NCBI RefSeq assembly: GCF_963169125.1
Contig: NC_084798.1
Location: forward strand, 196,287,481 to 196,351,480
From: Humulus lupulus
Taxonomy: Eukaryota; Streptophyta; Magnoliopsida; Rosales; Cannabaceae
DNA: 64,000 bases
Direction: 5' to 3'
A model generated the notes under the pieces. It was given only the letters and a program-made list of their open reading frames with translations, was not told the DNA's origin and searched no databases. Within the stretch, counting starts at the first letter, position 1, and every line of letters begins with the position of its first letter. Below, piece by piece: positions 45,351 through 56,779 of the stretch. Position numbers and translations under genes: made by a program.

Positions 45351-45624
45351 TATAAATAACCCATTCTTTTCACTTTTCACTTTTTACCAATCCTCTTGCC
45401 TTCAAGAACTCTGAAGAACAAAGCAAAACAGACCTAGAAAAATTCGCTGATCCAAGGTGCGCCTGTCCAATCGTTTGAAATCTTCACTCCAATCTTTCAT
45501 CTAAGTAAGTTTTCTAATCGATTCCTTTCTATTATGCTGTGATGCGCTTGTTTTCCCTTTATTTTTGATTTTTGAGTTTCTGAGTTCTTGAATATTTCTG
45601 TCTGTTCTTGAAAATTTGTTTCAG
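45351..45624 (+). promoter_or_regulatory. Promoter and leader of element E antisense gene
   Basis: TATAAATA at 45351-45358, about 222 bp inside the LTR boundary, then a CT-rich leader and a perfect donor GTAAGT at 45505 with a matching acceptor TTTCAG at 45619-45624 (120-nt leader intron). Mirrors element C. Confidence 0.55.
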
Positions 45625-46020
45625 GGTAAATGGGCATGTTGTTCTACGTTGAATATGGTAGGAAAATAACACCTTGCTGGAGTTAGGATAATCAATTTAC
45701 TTCGATTTTTAAGCCTGTAGAAAAACTGGGTTTTTCCCACCCCTTCAGAGTCGAAAAAGTTTCTCCTGAAAAAACTTTTTATTTCTGCTTTTTGATCTGT
45801 TTTCCAAACTGTTCGCATAGAATTTAGTGTTTTTGTCAGAATGTTGCTGGTCGTATAATAGCTTAACTTTTATACACGAGCAACGTTATTCCAACTCTTA
45901 ACATTTCTTGGTCTTTTGGGCCGTAGATTCTCATCTCCCCTTCTCTGTTTGTAGATTTTCATGCAAGATCCGTAGGGAGGTGAAAGGCCAATTGATGAAA
46001 ACCTGTTCACCCAACTACTC

Positions 46021-48480
46021 ATGGACGAAGAACAGCCGCCTTTACTTATACCGGAGATCCCTTTTTCTCGTATTCCAACCAACAGACCTCCATTCAGCCC
46101 ATCAAATATGGGTAGAGTAAAATCCACCGCTCAGAAAAAGAAACCAACCAAACCCTCTATAAATCAGCTTGCTCCTCGGGCTGAAATTCCTTCAACCAGC
46201 GGTCGAGTTGAAAATACTGATCCCAAAATCCAAAGACAGGCCCACCCCCATGATGTACTTCGACCAGATGTCGAATGGTACCTTGCTCTTCCTAGCCAAA
46301 TTACTGCTAGGATGGTAAACAATTTCCTCAGGAAGTACAAACTTTTTGGGGTAACTTTATTCCTACCTTCCACCGACCAGCGGGCAAACCTACCCGCGGT
46401 GCCTTTAGCGCCTGGTCGAGATATCACATTGAGGCAGGAGCAATCCTGCTTCTCCATCCTTTCTTCCAGGGAGTGGGGGTCGCTCCTTTCCAAATAACCC
46501 CAAACGGGTATATAATGCTTTCCGCACTCTATATCCTTTACAACCATAAAAAGTGGCATGTCCCAACACCGCATGAGGTCAACTACTTGTTTGATCTTAA
46601 ATCTAATCCCAACCAGAACAACACGGGGTTTTTTCATCTCTGCCAGGAATCAAACCGCACCTTCATGAGTGAGACTACCTACAAGTCCAATGTAGGAAAG
46701 TACTACCAAGAGTACTTTTTAACTACTGACCTGGTTTCCAGCAACCTAGCCTTCACCCAAGGAGGTAACTTCTTTATTCTCTAGGTCATTTATTTCCTTT
46801 TATTTTATCTGCGTCCTCCTTAGAAATTTAGCTCTCTTCAGGTCCATGGTTGTGACCAGCTCCTACTCCAGAAATGGAGATTCGAGCAGCATTATTGGCC
46901 AGCATGACTGGCGTAGAAAAAAGCGTCAAACAGTTGGTCACTGAAGCCAACTTAAGGCTGGTCGGGCTTCTGGCACCTCACCAAGACGTGAGGGAGTCAA
47001 CGGCAAGGAGTGCCACTGGTGAAGGAGTTCCCAGCAGCACCCAGACGTGTTGCAACCCCCAAGGAGGAGGACCACTAGAGTGACAATCAAGGAACCCTCC
47101 AGCACCCCGCAAGCAGATGCTCCCCCTGCCCCTATGGGGAAGGGAAAAAAGAAAGTATTCGAACCCCCTGCACTCGTCGAAGAGTTTTCAGATGAGAATG
47201 GTATTGCCTTCTCACATTTAGACAGTTTGCCCATTCCCTATCATTTATTTGACGGGGACAACAACTTTAAGTACACTCCAAAATTAAATTCAGATTTCTT
47301 CCAGGCAGTGAGTGAGTGTAGCAGTAGTTCAGTAAGTAATGTAGCGACCAATAGTTATAACTCAGGTACTCTACTTATAATTTCCTTGTTCTCATTTTTA
47401 ACTCCATCTATACATATTCTCTAATTGCTTGCAGTGCTTCCTTACTTGAAGATATGTCATCTGGAGATATGTTCGATCGCTACACCGCACTTGCTACTCC
47501 CTCGAGCAAGAAGAAAGAGAGCAAGCGACACTGCGGAGAAAGCAGCAAGGCCCCTTCAACCAAGAAGGCCCGGACTAAGGATCTTCCAACTGCTGCTCCT
47601 TCAAAAGAAACAACGCCCCCTTCGGCACCACTCGACCAGCAGTCTCCCCCTACACCAGCTGACCAGAACTCTACCCCTCCAACGCCAACCGACCAGACAC
47701 CTAATGATCAACCTGAAGACGCCCTGACCAGTACCATGGATGGCTCGGCCAAAGAGAGGATATACAAACTTTCAAAGCACAAACTCAGCCGAGAGACTAT
47801 TGTCGGCACCAATTCCATGGAGGCCGATCAGATAATAAACCGAGGGTTGAACAAGATAGCCAGTGTAAGTTGCTTTCTTTAGCTGAGTTATTTTACTTTG
47901 TCATTTTCTGCCATCATCTTATCTATTCACCTGACCGCAGGGATTGCTGACTATAACTGCTGGTTGGCGTCGCACGGGGGCTTTGGTCACCCAGGCCAAA
48001 GACTCTGATTCCAAGCAAACTGAGGATATGAAGGCGCTCGAGGGGAAAAATGCTAAATTACTCAAGAAAAACTCATAACTGCTTGGAAAGAACACTGAAC
48101 TGCTCGAGCAAAACTCCAAGCTGGCCGAAGAGCTTCAACAGTTTCAGACTAACCTGGCCAAAGCCAATGAAGACAAAGAGAAGTTTAGGGATTGTGCTAA
48201 ACTTAACTACCAAGAGGCCAAACAGCTTGAGGTTGATTTGATCGCGAGCAGAAAGGATACTAAGGAGCTGGAGGGGCGCGTCAAGGAGCTTGAGGAGACT
48301 AATGCCAACAACTTGGAGAAGCATAGGGAAGCCACCCACCTTTGCTTCTATGAGTTCTGGAAGCATAATCATGGGGCCAACTTCAATTATCTTTCCGAGC
48401 ACCTAAGGCAAACTCAAATAGCCCGGTGCACTGTTCTCCTGGAGGAAGAAGAAAGAGCCAAAATTCTTGCCTCCCCATAA
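46021..48480 (+). pseudogene. Antisense intron-containing gene of element E
   Basis: Four exons: 46021-46764, 46842-47365, 47435-47864 and 47941-48480, with introns of 77, 69 and 76 nt having GT...AG ends (last donor GTAAGT, phase 0 on both sides). Exon 1 encodes the same 'gypsy type transposon' domain as element C (HPFFQGVGVAPFQI, LSALYILYNHKKWHVP) with a frameshift near 46420. Exon 2 starts with a TGA-interrupted PTPEMEIRAALL, has another frame change, and an ALVEEFSDENG region. Exon 3 is Ser/Pro/Lys-rich (KKKESKRHCGESSK). Exon 4 is a coiled coil (KLAEELQQFQTNLAKANEDKEK) with one TAA near 48076. Exon 2-3 phase does not match, implying an indel. Function unknown. Confidence 0.75.
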
Positions 48481-49255
48481 ATCTCCTTAGCAACGGGGAT
48501 TGATGGCGCAGAAAATGAAGCTGGAACCACTTTTGACCAGGACACTCCTCAAGACCCTCCTGCCTTGTAGTATTTTTATTTTTCTTTCTTTATCTTTAAG
48601 ATACACGACCTACGGGTCATGATGTAAAGATAATTTTTAACTTTTATTGCTGCATGGGCAGCTTTTTTCCTTTTAACAAACAATTACATCTAAGCAGTAA
48701 CTGCTCGCGGTGTAAAAGGATTCCTTTTTGGATATTATAATACTTTCATTTTATTATAACACCTGTTCGCATGACCGAACTTAGCATAGTACTTTAGTTT
48801 GATTTAACAAAATAACAAAATTTTGAAAAATACTCTAAGTACCCTAGCATGCTTTCACTTATTTTCCTCGTGTGTTTACATACCTTTTGATATGCTTTGC
48901 TTACTAGATACCTTATATGCCCCCAAGTGATTGAGGAGCTTTAGGTCCTCGCTCACTTGCCTTGACTAGGACCTGTTTGAACATTTCTGCTCGTAGGAGA
49001 AATTTTAAAATGAGAATATAGCAAAACAACACACATAATGAGCAAATACTTTAATAAATACAATAGTTTGGCAAGATTGACTGGTTGCGCACAGTCCCTT
49101 TTATTCCTCATAATAGATGGACAAATCGTGTCTGTACAAGTGATCAATAAAATGATCTTACACTTATAAGCGATTAGTCACAAAAATGACTAACCCTTGT
49201 TCATAAACTTGTAAAAAGTAGAATTAATACAAGCCAATTCTTTAAGAAGAATTGT
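48481..49255. other. Non-coding spacer of element E
   Basis: AT-rich region between the converging antisense gene (plus) and pol (minus). No ORF supported and no tandem array seen. Confidence 0.55.
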
Positions 49256-52200
49256 TTATTGATAGTACTTGCGCAGGTGTTCTCCATTCCAATAGCGAGG
49301 AATGAGAACTCCATTTAAGCGAGCAAGTTTGTAAGTGCCTGGATGGAGGACTTCTTCGATTTGGTATGGTCCTTCCTAGTTAGGTTCGAGGACGCCAGCG
49401 GCCGGATCGCGGGTGCTGAGGAAAACTCTTCTAAGTACTAGATCTCCCACATTGAATTTCCTTTCACGTACTTTAGAATTAAAATACCGGGCGACCTTTT
49501 ACTGGTAAGCTGCTACTCGGAGTTGGGCTTGCTTGTGATTTTCGTCGACCAAATCTAATGATTCCATCAACAACTGGCTATTAGAGCCTTGATCGTACGT
49601 CATTCTTCGATGCGATGGCTGATCTAACTCGACAGGCAACATAGCTTCATATCCATAGGCTAAGGAGAATGGAGTATGGCCTGTTGCTGTGCGATGGGAC
49701 ATTTTGTACGACCAGAGGACTTCAGGAAATTGCTCTGGCCATGCCCTCTTTGCTTCCTCAAGCCTTTTCTTTAGAGTATCCTTTAGCGTTTTATTGACTG
49801 CCTCGACTTGTCCGTTTTCCTGAGGGTGAGCCACTAAAGAAAAGCTCTTGATAATTCCATTTCACTAGCAAAAATCCATGAAAAGATCACTATCAAACTG
49901 TGTACCGTTGTCTGAGACCATTTTTCTTGGCAATCCATAGCGACACACGATGTTCTTGACCATGAAATCCAGCACTTTCTTGGTTGTTATGGTTGCAAGT
50001 GGCTCAGCTTCGGCCCACTTTGTGAAGTAATAAACGACCACTACTACGTACTTGACACTTCCCTTCCTTGTGGGAAAAGATCCGATTAGGTCTATACCCC
50101 AGACTGCGAATGGCCACGGACTTTGCATCTGTTTTAGCTCATTAGGGGCTGCTCGCGGAATTTTGGAGAATCTCTGGCACTTGTTGCATCTTCGCACAAA
50201 TTCCATCGAGTCTTCATTCATTGTTGGCCAGAAGTATCCTTGCCTTAGGATCTTTTTTGATAAACTCTGCCCCTCAACATGGTTCCCACAAAAGCCTTCG
50301 TGGACCTCTCTCATCAATTCCGTGGCCTTCTTTTTTGAAATACACCTGAGGAATGGCATTGAGTATCCCCTTCGGTACAAGATTCCATCGAGCAGGATAT
50401 ACCTAGCAGCCTGCCGCTGAAGGGTCCTGGCTTTGTTTCTGTCTGTTGGCAACACACCCTCCGTCAGGTACTTTATGTAAGGTGCCATCCATGTATCCGT
50501 TGCCTGAATCACCAAAGAGGATTCTTCTACCTGGATGCTCGGTGCAGACAGCTATTCAAATGGTACTATATTTAGAGTGTCATCACCCTTCCTACTCGCT
50601 AGTTTGGCCAAAGCATCAACGTTTGAATTCTGGTCGCGAGGCACTTGCTGGAGAGTGTACTTATCAAATTGTGCCAATAGATCCTTTGCTTTATTCAAGT
50701 AAGCGACCATCTTCAAACCTCGAGCTTGATATTCTCCAATGATCTGATTAACCACCAACTAAGAGTCACTATAGATTTCAAGTGACTTTATGTGCATGTC
50801 TCTGGCTAACCGTAATCTTGCGAGCAGCGCTTCATACTCGGCTTTGTTGTTGGGCGTCGTGAAGTTGAATATGATTGCATAGTGGAATTGATGCCCTTCA
50901 GGCATTATCAAAATCACTCCGACTCCAGCGTGATGCTCATTAGAAGAACCATATGTAAACAACTTCCAAGAAGGAGTTTGGCTTTGAGGTTCAGGCCTTT
51001 CTATCCCTTCTGGCTACTTGCTATCTGGGAGCCCAGTGAGTTATGCGACAAAGTCAGCCAGAGCTTGTCCTTTTATCGCTGCTCGTGGTAAATAAGAGAT
51101 ATCAAACTACCCAAGTTCGACCGCCCATTTTAATAATCGGCCCGCGGCTTCTGGCTTCTGCAGAACTTGCCATAAAGGTTGGTCGGTCAAAACAGTGATT
51201 AGGTGAGCTTGGAAGTACGGTTGCAACTTTCTGGATGCTAAGATCAGGCAATAGGCTAATTTTTCAATAGGAGGATATCGCAGTTCTGCTCCTATTAGCC
51301 TTTTGCTTACATAATAAACGACCTTCTGCACGCCCTCTTCCTCTCTTACTAGAACAGCACTAGCAGCATATTCCATGATCGCCAAGTAGATGAACAAGGT
51401 TTCTTTATCAACTGGCTTCGATAGAAGCGATGGCTGCGACATGTGAGTCTTTAAAGCTTGAAAAGCTTTCTTGCACTCCTCCGTCCATTCGAACTTCTTG
51501 TTGCCTCTGAGTAGATTAAAAAATGGGACGCATTTGTCCGTCGATTTGGAAATAGATCTACTAAGAGCAGCGATTCTTCTGGTTAAACTTTGAACATCCT
51601 TAATTTTTTTCGGCAATTTCATATCGACCAGGGCTTTGATCTTCTCAGGATTGGCCTCAATTCCTCGTGAGTTTACTATAAATCCCAAGAATTTCCCTAA
51701 TCCAACTCCGAAGGAACACTTGAGGGGATTCAGCTTCATCTGATATTTGTTCAAGACATTGAAGAACTCTTGCAAATCCCCTATATGTCCTTCTGCCCTT
51801 TTCGACTTAACTAGCATGTCATCAACATATACTTCCATGTTTGTAACGATCATCTCCTTGAACATGTGATTGACCAGTCGTTGGTAAGTCGCACCAACAT
51901 TTTTCAAACGGAAGGGCATTACTTTATAACAGTAAAGCCCTGTATTGGTCCGAAAGCTAGTGTGATCCTCGTCAAGTGGATGCATACTGATCTGATTGTA
52001 TCCGGAGTATGCATCCATGAATGAGAGGTTCTCATGCCCTGCAGTGGCATCGACCAGCTGGTCGATTCTAGGGAGTGGGAAACAGTCTTTAGGGCAGGCT
52101 TTATTAAGGACTGTGAAATCCACGCATGTTCTCCACTTTCCATTTGGCTTGGGAACCAGTACGGGATTAGAGACCCATGATGGATAAAATGCTACCCTGA

Positions 52201-52444
52201 TGAATCCATTCTCCTTTAGTTTCTCGACTTCTTCCTTTAGAGCTTTTGATCTGTCTTTGTTGAGCAGCCTCATTTTCTGCTGTACTGGTGGTAAACTCTT
52301 GTCTACGTTCGATACATGGCTAATGAGCGCAGGGTCTATTCTAACCATGTCTTTATGCGACCAGGTGAAGACTTCCTGGTTTTTCTTTAAAAATTCCACT
52401 AGTTCTTGTTTTGTTTTTGTCTCTAAGTTTTTACCGACTTTCAC
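49256..52444 (-). pseudogene. RT, dual RNase H and integrase of element E (broken)
   Basis: RT is intact over 52444-51107 with FMDAYSGYNQI and YVDDMLVKS. The whole span stays in one frame, broken only by stops: TAG 51107, two in 50963-51106, TAG 50759, TAG 50552, TAG-TGA at about 49862-49867 and a TAA at 49499-49501. The second RNase H starts LFTYGSS, where Tyr replaces the catalytic Asp. Integrase is recognisable from GYFWP, WGIDLIGSF, VSDNGTQF and NGQVEAVNK. The end is at HLRKYYQ and TAA 49258-49256. Confidence 0.87.
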
Positions 52445-53439
52445 AACCCTGGTCGGATTTGCTTCATCGAGTTGGACCTCTTCAAGGTCCTCGATGGGTC
52501 ATATTTCTTCATCAAAATCCCCAAAGTGAGGATCCAAATCATTGTCCTCACTTTGGGCAACACCCTATTTGGTGACACAATCACCTGATTGGGCTTGTCC
52601 ATCACTATCCGTTTGCAACTCCTTCCCGGCAGCTTCCCTCGATCCACCTTTCTTTGCCTTAGATATCAAGGCATTGTAGCACTCCCTCACTTCTCGTTGG
52701 TTTCCCAACACGCATCCTACCCCTGCGTCGGTTGGGAATTTCATGGAAAGGTGCCAAATCGAGGTAACGACTCGTAGGTCGACCAAAATTGGCCTCCCAA
52801 TTACAGCATTATACGTTGAAGGACAATCAACTACTATGAAAGTAGTGAGTAATGCCTGTTTTTTGGTGCAGTTCCTGCTGTAACTGGGAGCCTAATCAAC
52901 CTTGTCGGGGCGAGCCCTTTGCGCGAAAAACCATATATGGTTTGGTTGCACGGCTCCAGGTCCTTGACAAACAACTTCATCCTTTCCATTGAAGACTTAT
53001 ATAAGATGTTGACTAAGCTTCATGTGTCAACCAACACCCTTTTAACCATCATGTTGGTGATTTGGACGTAAATGACAAGCAGATCGGAGTGTGGGAATCA
53101 GACGTGTTGAGCATCGTCTTCAGAGAAGGTTATCAGCTCCTCCTCTGTTCGAGCTTTCTTCGGTGCTCGATCCTCCACGCTCATCATCTTGATGTCCTAG
53201 TTGTGGCGTAAGGTGCGAGCATATCGTTCTCTTATTTTCCCACTATCCCCTGCAAGGTGTGGGCCACCACAGATGGTGAGTAACGTACCTACCACAGGAG
53301 CTGGCTGTAAAGGTGGCGAGCATTGGCGTGCAGGCGCCTGCTCGTTTCCACCTTGAGCCTCTTGCTGAGATCCTCCTGTAGCTCGTACATATCTCCTTAG
53401 GTGTCCCTGTCTGATCAGGAACTCAATCTCGTCCTTCAA
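52445..53439 (-). pseudogene. Gag end and protease region of element E (broken)
   Basis: 53439-53197 reads MKDEIEFLIRQGHLRRYV, the tail of the TAT zinc-knuckle region, and GGPHLAGDSG. The protease active site near 52990-53020 reads VDT then a stop then SLVNILYKSS, so it is broken. FLRRYV-type text is followed by VDLRVVTSIWHLSMKFPTDAG (52786-52565), the end of the protease. Several stops and frame changes. Confidence 0.7.
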
Positions 53440-54510
53440 CTGGTTACACTCATTGGTGTCATGTTCGTAGTATTGTGAAGACGACAGAATTTTGTTGTAT
53501 CTCTCTTGGAGATATCCTTCCTTATAGGCACTGGTCGCTTATAAGGGACATTGGCATTGGTCGCCTGGTAGACCTCTGCTCTACTTTTGACAAGGGTCGT
53601 ATAGTTGGTGAATCTCGTCTCATATCTGTTGCCTTTGGGGCGTTTATTTTCAGATGTTGATGGCTCATTGCCCGCCCTTTTTCCACCATTTCTTCCATTT
53701 CCGTTCCCCTTGCCTTTTCCATTGCCATTGGGTTTATCCGACCCGTTGGCGGCTTTGGCGGGATCTTCCTTTGGTCCCTTGTCTTTCGTAGGCGGCTTCC
53801 CCTCGTTGGCGATCGCATCCTCGAGCTTGATGTACCGATCAGCTCGATCCAAAAACTCTTGGGTACTCTTTACCCCATTCTTTCTTAGGTTGTTCCAGAG
53901 GGGAGAATGGCGTCTAACCCCAGCAGTTAGGGCCATCATCTTTCCCTCGTTGCCCACTGTTTTGGCTCTAGTCGCGGCTCGCATAAAGCGCTGGACGTAC
54001 TTCTTTAAGGGCTCTCCCTCTTTTTGGCGTATCTCCACCAGCTAGTTGGCCTCAGTGGGGTGTACGCGACCCGCATAGAATTGTCCGTAAAATTCCTTTA
54101 CGAACACTTCTCACGATACTATACTAGCAGGAGGGAACTTAAACAACCACTCCTGGGCAAGGTCGGATAGGGTGGCGGGGAAGATCCTGCAGCGGGCATC
54201 GTTTGACACCTTCTGAATATCCATTTGTATCTCAAACTTGTTCACATGAGATACCGGGTCCCCGTACCCATCAAAGTTCGGCAGTACTGACATTTTGAAC
54301 TTGCTGGGTGTTTCTGCCACAGCAATCCTCTGTACAAGCGGAGTGCCTCTCCTCCGGTCGTACTCTATGTGGGATGTCCGGCTCCCGACCAGCTGCTGTA
54401 CTGCCTGGTTCAGAGCATCAATTTGAGCCTAAACTGCGTCTGGGATCGCTGGGGCGACTGGTGCCGGAGGAGCGTACTCATCGTGCCTCTCGTGTCTGTC
54501 GTTGAGCACG
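53436..54510 (-). pseudogene. Gag capsid domain of element E
   Basis: FDGYGDPVSHVNKFEIQMDI and LAQEWLFKFPPASIVS (54320-54111), TGA, then EVFVKEFYGQFY, a TAG, and VEIRQKEGEPLKKYVQRFMR (54038 onward) form the retrotransposon gag domain in one frame. A Lys/Gly/Asn-rich basic segment (53800-53690) follows. A frameshift near 53475 lies just before the zinc knuckle. The upstream part is cut at 54511 by a solo LTR. Confidence 0.8.
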
Positions 54511-56456
54511 TGTAATGACCCAACTACTCTAGACTTTGGACCATTAACGAAAACTACACATAGACCCTAATCCTTAATAAAACTTACAAATGAAAAGATC
54601 ATAACTTTATTAAAACTTGTAAAAACAAAGGTCAAACTTACATAAAATTTAAGTTAGGATATGGGATCCCATTGTTTTAAAAAGGAAAAACATAACTTAA
54701 TTGTAATAAAAAGAGATTACATAAGTGCGGAAAAATACACATAAAACCATAATAAAGACTTCATCCTCAAATCGAAACTCTTGGCTCTTTGAATCCATTC
54801 TGCCTCAATACACATTCCCAAGCATCCAAGAACCTTTCCCGCCACTATAGCTATTTTCCTGCACATATAAACATAAAAGGAATGAGCCTAATGCCCAGCA
54901 AGGAAAAATCTAACATATAACTATATACATAAAAATTCATAATGCAACATAAAACATACTATAACACTTATGTCACATACATACTATAATGGCCATTATT
55001 ACTTGGGGTCCCATAAACTAAACAAGTCATATGCCCATTAGATTAGTGGGGTCTTGCTAGCTAAGCAAGTCATATGCCCATAATCTATTTGGGGCTTGTT
55101 AGTTGTATAGGTCATATGCCCAAGTCTACAAGCATACTTAACATAACATTTTTCATAACACACATTCATAAGATAACATATAAAATCATAGAGCACATAA
55201 ATCCTATCCTATTTTCCTTACCAAAATAACCGGGATATGAGAACTGATTTGGGACCTTGGAACACTCCTAAAAACCATTTATAATAGGGTGAGTATATTG
55301 AAGAAAAGGGGATGAAAGTGATGAAGGAACTATGCTATCAAAATATACTTACCAAAAACCTTATGCTCAAGAACTTAGATTTCCTATCCAAGAATAAAGA
55401 ATAAAGTTAGGGGCTGAGTAGAAAACTATAAGAAGTTGAAGAAAATAATACCAAATGAACTAGAGTTTTGGAATACCTTGAATGCTTTATGACCAATCTA
55501 AACCTTGAACCGAAATGTATTATAAACCTTACTTCCCAAGTGTTTGGTAAGCTTAAAAATGATTAAGCTTATAATCCACAACCCAAGTGTTTACACTCTC
55601 ACAATAACCTAGCAACTTGCAGCCTCTGAACTTAGCTTGATGAATGAATGAAAAATGCTTGGTGCTAGGTCCTATTTATAGAGTTCTAGAAATAAAAATC
55701 TTCTTTTTGGCTTTGAATAAAAATAATAAATTTAATTGAAAATATTTGAATATCCTTCAGCCAAAGACTTAGGAATTGGTCAAATTTTTCAGAGAGATTT
55801 AAGGATTCAAAGCTTGATTTTTAAAATAATAAAAACAAATAGAATCCTAACTTCTAACTCCCTAAATCTCGTAACTCTAAACTCTCCTTCAGTAAAATCA
55901 ACATATCTGGAGCTGTAGAACTCAGATTTAGACTCTCTTTATACCGTTAGAAAGCTAATTCAATTATCTACAATCTTCTAGAAATACTGTTTTTCGAAAT
56001 TCATAACATAACTAGGTAAAAAACAGGTCGGAAGTTACAGTACCCTAAAGTTACGAAAAATCTATTTACATCCTAATCCACAAATAAATAAAATTATGAC
56101 AAATATCATGCTCCTATCAGATTTTGGTGAAGACTAAGTCTTATATTTCTCTTATTTTATCATTAAAATAATAATTTCTTAATAATCATACATACGACAA
56201 GTGTTACTATCTTATTGGGTCTATCTAAACCTTATAATATAACAAATATCACCATCAATATCAGTCAGAAAAATCAAACCTTAGGTTAAAATTAATATTC
56301 TTAAACTATAGGTTAAACTTAGAAAATCTACAAGTGTTACTATGAGTGTCCAATTAAATCCCGGTCTAAACCAAAAATCCACAGTCATAAAGATAATACT
56401 ATTATTACTATTATACTACTATCTAACTTAGCTAAGTAAAGTTCTTGGACTCTACA
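54511..56456 (-). repeat. Solo LTR in gag of element E
   Basis: 1,946 bp, TGTAATGACCC...GGACTCTACA, flanked by GCACG (54506-54510) and CCACG (56457-56461), 4/5 matching. Removing it rejoins the gag reading (DLRDV with LNDRHERHDE). Ends resemble Tekay-like LTRs but the body differs, so it is a separate family. Orientation tentative. No gene inside. Confidence 0.75.
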
Positions 56457-56768
56457 CCACGTCCCTCAAGTCATCATCCCTGCGCCTTTTTTTGCTAGCG
56501 CCCAGCCGATCAAAGACTTTATGCTGTCGCGGTTGCCCCCCAGCGTTATCGCTCGCAAGCCTATTTTCTCTCGGTGGGGGGTTTCTGTCTCCACCTCTTT
56601 CCTCATGCCGCCGACCAGCATTCCACCTGCCGGAATCAACCTCATTATAGTCATGGCTGTCTCTAAATTGCGGCCGACTATGGCGCGACTGGTTGGTCAT
56701 GCTGTTTCCTCCTCTGGCTGGTATCTCTCGAGCGTCAGGGGAGGTCTGCGCTAGTCGGTGGGTCCCTG
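56457..56768 (-). pseudogene. Gag N-terminal part of element E
   Basis: Minus-strand reading from about 56740: QTSPDAREIPARGGNSMTNQ, SRHSRPQFRD, NPPPRENRLASDN, GASKKRRRDDDLRDV. Arg/Asp-rich, as the N-terminal gag of TAT elements. The first codons are lost at about 56770, where a Tekay-like LTR begins. Confidence 0.65.
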
Positions 56769-56779
56769 TGCATTATTAT

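Larger units (their letters stand above)
44509..56770 (-). mobile_element. Element E: decayed TAT-type gypsy element, 5' LTR lost
   Basis: On the minus strand: gag (56768-53440, interrupted by a solo LTR), protease, RT, dual RNase H and integrase (to 49256), then on the opposite (plus) strand an antisense gene (46021-48480) and finally the 3' LTR (44509-45129) with adjoining polypurine tract. The 5' LTR, PBS and gag start are missing to the right of 56770, where an unrelated Tekay-like LTR begins. Gag-pol carries many in-frame stops. Confidence 0.85.

Noticed and set aside
53605..54045. 146-aa plus-strand ORF
   Set aside because: Shadow of the minus-strand gag capsid domain of element E.
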